From Bacteroides sp. (GTDB taxonomy: Bacteria > Bacteroidota > Bacteroidia > Bacteroidales > Muribaculaceae), in the NCBI GenBank assembly GCA_014801595.1, contig JAAVDV010000019.1, positions 53,999 through 73,885 of the forward strand: DNA of 19,887 nucleotides, read 5' to 3'. Below are positions 15,228 through 19,887 of this stretch, piece after piece (the stretch's first letter is position 1; each line of letters opens with the position of its first letter). Both the position numbers and the translations under genes were made by a program. The notes beneath the pieces were generated by a model. The model was not told the DNA's origin. It made no database searches and worked only from the letters and a program-made list of their open reading frames with translations.

Positions 15228-16403
15228 ATGAATACTTATCGCCTCGCAATAGCGGCCATGGCTATGGCTGCCCTCCCTCTCCACGCTCTGAGTCAGACAG
15301 CAGAAGCTCCTCAACCGGAAAAAACCAAGTTTGAAATCCATCCCACCGGCCGCATTCTTCTTGACGGCGGAGGCTTTATATCCCCGCAGCATGAACAGTT
15401 CAAGAGCGGTTTCGCCATCCCAGACGCGCGTCTGGGCGTGAAGATGAAATATGGAAAATGGGATGCCAAAATCGATGTCGGCTTCGCCTACGGAAAAGTG
15501 GGACTCAAAGACCTCTACATCGGATATACGTTCAATCCGGAACATAATATTAAAATCGGTTCGTTCATTCATCAGTTCGGCCTGCAGAGTGCGACATCAA
15601 GCTCTATGAAACCGACAATGGAGGAGCCCGTCAGCAACGCCGTCTTCAACGACTCGCGACAGCTGGGAGTGCAATATGAATACAGCGGACAGAAATTCCT
15701 CGCTACAGCGAGCCTGCACCTCGAACCCGCCTCAACCACATATATCCTCGCGCCCGAGCAGTTTACCAAAGAGGGTTATGGTGTGCGCTCCCGTCTCGTT
15801 TACCGTCCCTGGCATGAACCCGGCAAAATGCTGCAGGTGGGCATATCTGGAGCATTTGCCACTCCTCAGAGAAATGCCTCCGATGGCGTGGACACCCATG
15901 ATCTCTTCACATTCAAGTCGAATTTCCCGACCCGCGTGACACAGGTGACGGCAATCGACGCAGAAGTCGACCACGCCCGCAATCTCTTCAAGTTCTCGCC
16001 TGAAATTATGGCCAGCTATGACCGTTTCGCCATCGAGACACAGTACTATTGGGTCGGAGTCAACCGCACTGACGGTCTGAAGCGCTTCGCCGGTCAGGGT
16101 GCCTACGTCACACTGCGCGGTCTGATTCTCGGCGACACCTATTCCTACGATATGATGGGGGGTGGCATCGCCACTCCGGCTCCGAAGAATCTTGAACTTG
16201 TGCTCGACTACAACTACACTTCGCTCACCGATCGCGGTGCCGGAATCTATGGCGGACGACTCAACGATTTCTCTGCCACACTCAACTATTATATCAACAA
16301 GTATATGATCGCCCGTCTTCACTATTCCTACACCCATACATGGGACGGCCCGACACATATGTCGCTGAACGCCATCATGGCTCGTCTGCAGATTATCTTC
16401 TGA
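15228..16403 (+). CDS. Porin family protein, phosphate-selective porin O/P type
   Basis: The 391-residue protein has a signal peptide (about 1-22, cleavage after LSQ or nearby) followed by a regular beta-barrel pattern ending in MARLQIIF with a C-terminal Phe. It opens with IHPTGRILLDGGGF (about 37-50) and has IPDARLGVKMKYGKWDAKIDVGFAYGKVGLKDLYIGY, an arrangement typical of the porin O/P (PF07396) family. OprO and OprP of Pseudomonas pass phosphate and polyphosphate. In Bacteroidetes, members of this family are often named from similarity alone, so selectivity is not proven. The gene follows a periplasmic acid phosphatase, which supports a phosphate-related role. A C-less barrel of this length is normal for the family. 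A strong terminator follows. Confidence 0.85.
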   Translation: MNTYRLAIAAMAMAALPLHALSQTAEAPQPEKTKFEIHPTGRILLDGGGFISPQHEQFKSGFAIPDARLGVKMKYGKWDAKIDVGFAYGKVGLKDLYIGYTFNPEHNIKIGSFIHQFGLQSATSSSMKPTMEEPVSNAVFNDSRQLGVQYEYSGQKFLATASLHLEPASTTYILAPEQFTKEGYGVRSRLVYRPWHEPGKMLQVGISGAFATPQRNASDGVDTHDLFTFKSNFPTRVTQVTAIDAEVDHARNLFKFSPEIMASYDRFAIETQYYWVGVNRTDGLKRFAGQGAYVTLRGLILGDTYSYDMMGGGIATPAPKNLELVLDYNYTSLTDRGAGIYGGRLNDFSATLNYYINKYMIARLHYSYTHTWDGPTHMSLNAIMARLQIIF

Positions 16404-16450
16404 GGAAGCGACGGAAAGTGTGTTTGAATCATACGTATAATCTCATATTT

Positions 16451-16508
16451 ATGGAAATCCCGGCTCGCCCGCAGCCACCGGAGCGGAGGCTGCGGGCGAG
16501 ATTCCCAT
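16451..16508 (+). terminator. Intrinsic-type hairpin after the porin gene
   Basis: A perfect 13-bp GC-rich stem (16464-16476 with 16488-16500) has an 11-nt loop. It is extended by an outer, imperfect arm (16451-16458 with 16501-16508). No strong T-run follows. It separates the porin from the argS promoter. Confidence 0.75.
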
Positions 16509-16516
16509 AAGATTTA

Positions 16517-16547
16517 TTGGTAATGACACGAAAAAAAGCTAATTTTG
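16517..16547 (+). promoter_or_regulatory. Promoter of argS
   Basis: TTG (16517-16519), 20 nt, TAATTTTG (16540-16547) matches the Bacteroidetes promoter exactly. The final TTG at 16545 could be misread as an in-frame start. It is part of the -7 box, so argS must start at the ATG at 16581. Confidence 0.8.
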
Positions 16548-16576
16548 CGTTTTAATACGCAGAATCAGCTTTTTTT
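16531..16576. repeat. Inverted repeat overlapping the argS promoter and leader
   Basis: AAAAAAAGCT (16531-16540), between the -33 and -7 boxes, is the exact complement of AGCTTTTTTT (16567-16576) in the leader, ending 4 nt before the start codon. Inside lies GCGT-TTTAAT-ACGC (16547-16560). Confidence 0.6.
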
Positions 16577-16580
16577 GATT

Positions 16581-18359
16581 ATGAAAATCGAAGAGATCAT
16601 AGCCGGCGGCGTGGCCGACGCCGTAAAGGCTCTTTATGGAGCCGACATCGACCCGAAGTCTGTTCAGGTCGATCAGACACGCAAAGATTTCGAAGGCCAT
16701 CTTACTGTGGTAGTCTTCCCTTATCTCAAGGTTTCGCACAAGAAGCCAGAGGAGACAGCCGCTGAAATCGGAGCATGGCTCGTGGAGAATCTTGAGGCAA
16801 TCGAGAAATTCAATGCCGTCAAGGGATTCCTCAACCTGAGCATCGCTCCCGCTTTCTGGCTCAGGCAGCTGCATGACATAGAGGCTGACGAGAAATTCGG
16901 TATCCGTCCCGTCACGGAGGATTCAGAACTTGTGATGGTGGAATATTCATCCCCCAACACCAACAAGCCGCTGCATCTGGGTCATGTGCGAAATAATCTT
17001 CTCGGCTACTCCCTGTCACGCATTCTGGAAGCGAACGGCTACCGCGTCGTGAAGACAAATATCGTCAATGACCGAGGCATTCATATTTGCAAGTCGATGC
17101 TCGCCTGGCAGAAATGGGGCGACGGTATAACTCCCGAGAAGGCGGGCAAGAAGGGCGACCATCTTATCGGAGACTTCTATGTGGAATTCGACAAGCATTA
17201 CAAGGCCGAACTCAAGGCTCTCAAGGAGCAGGGTCTCAGCGATGAGGAGGCCGAAGCCTCCTCTACCCTCATGCAGGAGGCGCGCGAGATGTTGCGCCGC
17301 TGGGAAGCGGGCGATGAAGAAGTGCGCTCGCTATGGCGCATGATGAATGAATGGGTCTATGCAGGATTTGATGAGACCTACAGACGTCTCGGCGTGGACT
17401 TCGACAAAATATATTATGAATCCGATACTTATCTCGAAGGTAAGGATCTTGTGCTCGGCGGACTGGAGAAGGGTATCATGTACCGTAAAGAGGATGGCTC
17501 CGTATGGGCCGACCTTACTCCCGACGGTCTCGATCATAAACTTCTGCTCCGTAAGGATGGCACATCGGTCTATATGACCCAGGATATCGGCACAGCCAAA
17601 CTTCGATATCAGGATTATCCGATCGACAAGATGGTCTATGTCGTAGGCAACGAGCAGAACTATCATTTCCAGGTGCTCGCGCTCCTTCTTGATAAGCTCG
17701 GTTTCAAATGGGGCAAAGATCTCGTGCATTTCTCCTATGGCATGGTGGAACTGCCCGAGGGTAAGATGAAATCGCGCGAGGGAACGGTAGTGGATGCCGA
17801 TGATCTTATGGATTCGATGATTTCAGATGCCCGCGAGACCTCTTCCGAGCGTTTTGCCGACATGCCCGAGGATGAGGCAGCCGAAATCGCCCGCATCGTG
17901 GGTATGGGTGCTCTGAAGTATTTCCTCCTGAAAGTCGACCCGAAGAAGAATATGCTTTTCAATCCCAAGGAGTCTATCGACTTCAACGGCAATACCGGGC
18001 CCTTCCTGCAATATACGTATGCGCGCATCCGCTCCATCTGCCGACGCGCGGAGGCCGAACTCGCATCATGCTCCTATGCGGAAGCCGTCCCGAATGAGAA
18101 GGAACAGGCTCTTATTCAGAAAATAGCGGATTTCCCGGAAACTGTAGCTGCTGCCGGACGTACCTATTCCCCGGCTCTTGTGGCGAAATACTGCTATGAG
18201 CTGGCGAAGGAATACAATCAGTTCTATCACGACTATCAGATTCTGCGCGAACCTGATGCCGCCACCCGCTGTCTGCGTCTTAATCTCTCGAAGATTACCG
18301 CGCGCACGCTGCGCGAGGGAGTGGCACTCCTCGGCATAGAGATGCCGGAACGCATGTGA
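16581..18359 (+). CDS. argS: Arginyl-tRNA synthetase
   Basis: Class I synthetase of 592 residues, which charges tRNA-Arg with arginine. Visible are the N-terminal additional domain for tRNA D-loop contact (about 1-90, GFLNLSIAPAFWL near 82-94) and the HIGH-type motif SSPNTNKPLHLGHVRNNLLG (123-142, HLGH 132-135). The catalytic insert and the KMSK-type loop GKMKSREGTVV (394-404) are present. The family region FNGNTGPFLQYTYARI (468-483) leads into the DALR anticodon-binding domain, which runs to the end with NLSKITARTLREGVALLGIEMPERM (568-592). Length and motifs are complete. The start is set by the promoter, as the upstream in-frame TTG lies in the -7 box. The leader is about 27 nt. An inverted repeat spans promoter and leader. 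Confidence 0.97.
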   Translation: MKIEEIIAGGVADAVKALYGADIDPKSVQVDQTRKDFEGHLTVVVFPYLKVSHKKPEETAAEIGAWLVENLEAIEKFNAVKGFLNLSIAPAFWLRQLHDIEADEKFGIRPVTEDSELVMVEYSSPNTNKPLHLGHVRNNLLGYSLSRILEANGYRVVKTNIVNDRGIHICKSMLAWQKWGDGITPEKAGKKGDHLIGDFYVEFDKHYKAELKALKEQGLSDEEAEASSTLMQEAREMLRRWEAGDEEVRSLWRMMNEWVYAGFDETYRRLGVDFDKIYYESDTYLEGKDLVLGGLEKGIMYRKEDGSVWADLTPDGLDHKLLLRKDGTSVYMTQDIGTAKLRYQDYPIDKMVYVVGNEQNYHFQVLALLLDKLGFKWGKDLVHFSYGMVELPEGKMKSREGTVVDADDLMDSMISDARETSSERFADMPEDEAAEIARIVGMGALKYFLLKVDPKKNMLFNPKESIDFNGNTGPFLQYTYARIRSICRRAEAELASCSYAEAVPNEKEQALIQKIADFPETVAAAGRTYSPALVAKYCYELAKEYNQFYHDYQILREPDAATRCLRLNLSKITARTLREGVALLGIEMPERM

Positions 18360-18379
18360 TTCCCCTCTCGGAACAGATA

Positions 18380-18419
18380 AGCCGGTGCCACACCGCAACA
18401 TTGCGGCGCGACACCGGCT
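18380..18419 (+). terminator. Hairpin after argS
   Basis: AGCCGGTG (18380-18387) pairs with 18412-18419. Inside, CCGCAA (18393-18398) pairs with TTGCGG (18401-18406). No T-run follows, but the strength and position just after the argS stop fit a terminator. Confidence 0.7.
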
Positions 18420-18454
18420 GTCACTTACCCGATATTGCTGAAATATTGCAGTTT

Positions 18455-18487
18455 TTTGGTATCGTTATTATTTGTTCAGTAAATTTG
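18455..18487 (+). promoter_or_regulatory. Promoter of the Bax inhibitor-1 family gene
   Basis: TTTG (18455-18458), 21 nt, TAAATTTG (18480-18487) matches the Bacteroidetes promoter. The inferred leader is about 66 nt. Confidence 0.75.
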
Positions 18488-18559
18488 CATCGTTATTTGT
18501 TATATAAGTAACTACATTCTCTTTAGTGGAAACGATAATAAATCTCAACTCAAAATATT

Positions 18560-19282
18560 ATGGATTACAACAGACAGACTCCTCCCGTCTACTACGGAGG
18601 TAATTCTACAAGTTTGACGACCCATGTCAACGCAATCATGCGTAAGGTCTATGTGCGCATGTTCATCGGACTGCTCATCTCGGCATTCTGTGCTCTGGGA
18701 GTGGCGGCTTCCCCTGCGGCCATGGCCTTTTTCTTTGGCAATAAGGTCGTTTTCTGGGTGATGTTGATCGCTATGTTCGCGATGGCCTGGGTGCTACCTT
18801 CACGTTTCATGAAGATGAGCCAAGGAGCCGTTCTCGGTTGCTTCTTCCTGTTCTCCGGAATGATGGGAGCTTGGCTCGCCCCGATTTTCTATGTCTATAA
18901 ACTCGGAACAATCACCTATACCCTCTTCATCACAGCCGGTACATTCGGCGCGATGTCAGTCTACGGGTATTTTACCAAGCGCGATCTCACAGGAATGGGC
19001 AACTTCCTTATGATGGCTCTTTTCGGACTCATCATTCTGATGATCGTCAATATTTTCGCTCATAGTTCTACAATCGGCTGGATTGTCTCGATCGTGGGTG
19101 TTCTCCTCTTCGTGGGCCTGACAGCTTGGGATACACAGCAAATGAAGCGTATCGCACAGGCCAACATGGATCCTACTATGAGTGATAAGCTGGCAACTAT
19201 CGGAGCCATGAACCTCTATCTCGACTTCATCAACCTCTTCATCTTCCTGCTCCGCATATTCGGAGGGGGTAGCAACGACTGA
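18560..19282 (+). CDS. Bax inhibitor-1/YccA family membrane protein
   Basis: The 240-residue protein has a short polar N-terminus (MDYNRQTPPVYYGG) and then about seven hydrophobic helices, the topology of the Bax inhibitor-1 (TMBIM, UPF0005) family. The family opening VNAIMRKVYVRMFIGLLISAFCA (24-46) and the late signature GLTAWDTQQMKRIAQ (about 188-202, with the conserved Asp of the pH sensor) are visible. The conserved NLYLDFINLFIFLLRIFGG end (about 219-237) is also present. Bacterial members such as YetJ act as pH-sensitive calcium leak channels; the role here is inferred from family. Length is normal. The gene stands alone between its own promoter and a strong terminator. Confidence 0.92.
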   Translation: MDYNRQTPPVYYGGNSTSLTTHVNAIMRKVYVRMFIGLLISAFCALGVAASPAAMAFFFGNKVVFWVMLIAMFAMAWVLPSRFMKMSQGAVLGCFFLFSGMMGAWLAPIFYVYKLGTITYTLFITAGTFGAMSVYGYFTKRDLTGMGNFLMMALFGLIILMIVNIFAHSSTIGWIVSIVGVLLFVGLTAWDTQQMKRIAQANMDPTMSDKLATIGAMNLYLDFINLFIFLLRIFGGGSND

Positions 19283-19324
19283 TGACTGCTACACACTGAT
19301 ATTCATCGATATCGATAAATTCAA

Positions 19325-19357
19325 GAGGACCCGACTCTTTTAAGGAGTCGGGTCCTC
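19325..19357 (+). terminator. Intrinsic terminator after the Bax inhibitor-1 family gene
   Basis: A perfect 13-bp stem (19325-19337 with 19345-19357) with a 7-nt loop lies 42 nt after the stop. The T-run that follows is poor, but the stem is strong. Confidence 0.8.
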
Positions 19358-19833
19358 GTCGCGTTTATACTCCGGAATGGCAAAAGTCACTCCATCAGAG
19401 GATTGAACGCAATTGGAGAAGCACCATGACGAGACCGAGCATATATACAAAGGCGATTCCTGCCCTCTCTATCATACTCCCTCTCCTCACCTCCTTCCCA
19501 GAGGAGGTGACTTTAACGGAGCGACGACTCACGTCGGTCTCCGCATCTGAACAACGGATAAATGTAATCATAATTCTAAATCATTTAGTTATGGATGAAT
19601 GTCTATACATGTCTTCAATCGGATGCAGGTATTGTCTTTCCATTTTGTTTCGGCGGAGTAGGAGGCTGTAGTTCCTCCCACGTTGCAAAATTAGCATAAG
19701 CGCCTGCAATATTATTGCAGTTATCATTAAAAATTTGTTAATTTCTTCTTCAACCATATCGTAGCACACACCCTTCAGTTGTTTAAGCAAAAGGCATCTA
19801 AAAATATCCCTTAGAGTTTACATAAGTAATATA
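19358..19833. other. Intergenic region with hairpins and very short reading frames
   Basis: No conventional gene is supported. Two strong adjacent hairpins lie at 19487-19510 and 19517-19543, and a third short one at 19661-19678. On the minus strand there is a possible promoter (19686-19693) and two tiny frames. One is 26 codons at 19475-19395, starting MIER and followed by a hydrophobic, membrane-like stretch. The other is 20 codons at 19643-19581. A + strand frame of 81 codons at 19426-19671 shows no family features and reads through both hairpins. The region could hold a small RNA or a regulated small peptide. Confidence 0.4.
19686..19720 (-). promoter_or_regulatory. Possible minus-strand promoter with operator-like palindrome
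   Basis: On the minus strand TAATTTTG (19693-19686) fits the -7 consensus. Ten nt upstream of it is CTGCAATA-n-TATTGCAG (19704-19720), two perfect 8-base arms around one base, covering the expected -33 position. No good TTG at -33 is present. Confidence 0.4.
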
Positions 19834-19865
19834 TTTGCAATTCTTCATTTGATTTATTAACTTTA
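19834..19865 (+). promoter_or_regulatory. Probable promoter reading out of the right end
   Basis: TTTG (19834-19837), 20 nt, TAACTTTA (19858-19865) matches the Bacteroidetes promoter with one mismatch. The gene it serves would begin beyond the window. Confidence 0.45.
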
Positions 19866-19887
19866 CACATTCAAAAGTAAATAATAC

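Noticed and set aside
15732..16358. Minus-strand frame of 208 codons opposite the porin
   Set aside because: It is a shadow of the porin gene, without motifs or start signals of its own.
16545..16580. N-terminal extension of argS from a TTG start
   Set aside because: The TTG is part of the -7 box TAATTTTG; the transcript starts downstream of it.
19426..19671. An 81-codon + strand frame near the right end
   Set aside because: It runs through two strong hairpins, has no promoter or family features, and its composition looks like translated non-coding DNA.
1..19887. tRNA, rRNA, insertion sequence or integrase marking the island
   Set aside because: None was recognised on either strand; the island borders are defined only by base composition.

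Overview
This window looks like a chromosomal segment of a gut-type Bacteroidales, most likely a Muribaculaceae relative. That placement is an inference. It rests on several promoters of the Bacteroidetes form (TTG, a 19-21 nt gap, TAnnTTTG), start codons without Shine-Dalgarno sites, outer-membrane barrels of the SusC/OMP_b-brl_3 type, a DUF4421 protein, a DUF4369 lipoprotein and a porin O/P homologue. Most of the window is moderately GC-rich housekeeping DNA. About 9.4-11.8 kb is clearly AT-rich and differs from both flanks.

Layout. 1-1227: 3' end of a TonB-dependent-receptor-like barrel gene. 1351-5548: a compact + strand operon of ribosome hibernation factor, FdtA-type sugar ketoisomerase, DegT/DnrJ-type sugar aminotransferase, MltG lytic transglycosylase and a DUF4421 outer-membrane protein. 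It ends at a strong bidirectional terminator shared with the convergent pnp gene (8010-5644, minus), whose product carries an unusual Arg/Gly/Asp-rich tail. 8254-9318: a DUF4369/thioredoxin-fold lipoprotein without the redox cysteines. 9409-11811: an AT-rich island with a 496-nt upstream region, a small precursor peptide (GG leader and nine-cysteine core) and a radical SAM/SPASM maturase. The two genes are separated by a 16-bp hairpin, and the second ends in a 32-bp perfect palindrome. 11812-14130: a second TonB-receptor-like barrel. 14299-16403: class A acid phosphatase and porin O/P, probably a phosphate-scavenging pair. 16581-18359: argS. 18560-19282: Bax inhibitor-1 family membrane protein. 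19358-19887: mostly non-coding, with a possible minus-strand transcription unit and a promoter reading out of the right end.

The most interesting element is the peptide and radical SAM pair. The precursor has a putative double-glycine leader and three C-x4-C...C modules with several histidines. The enzyme has a textbook CX3CX2C site and all seven SPASM cysteines. No protease or ABC exporter is visible, but an outer-membrane barrel follows directly. This suggests a ribosomally made, radical-SAM-modified peptide (RiPP) whose product, export route and role cannot be read from the sequence alone.
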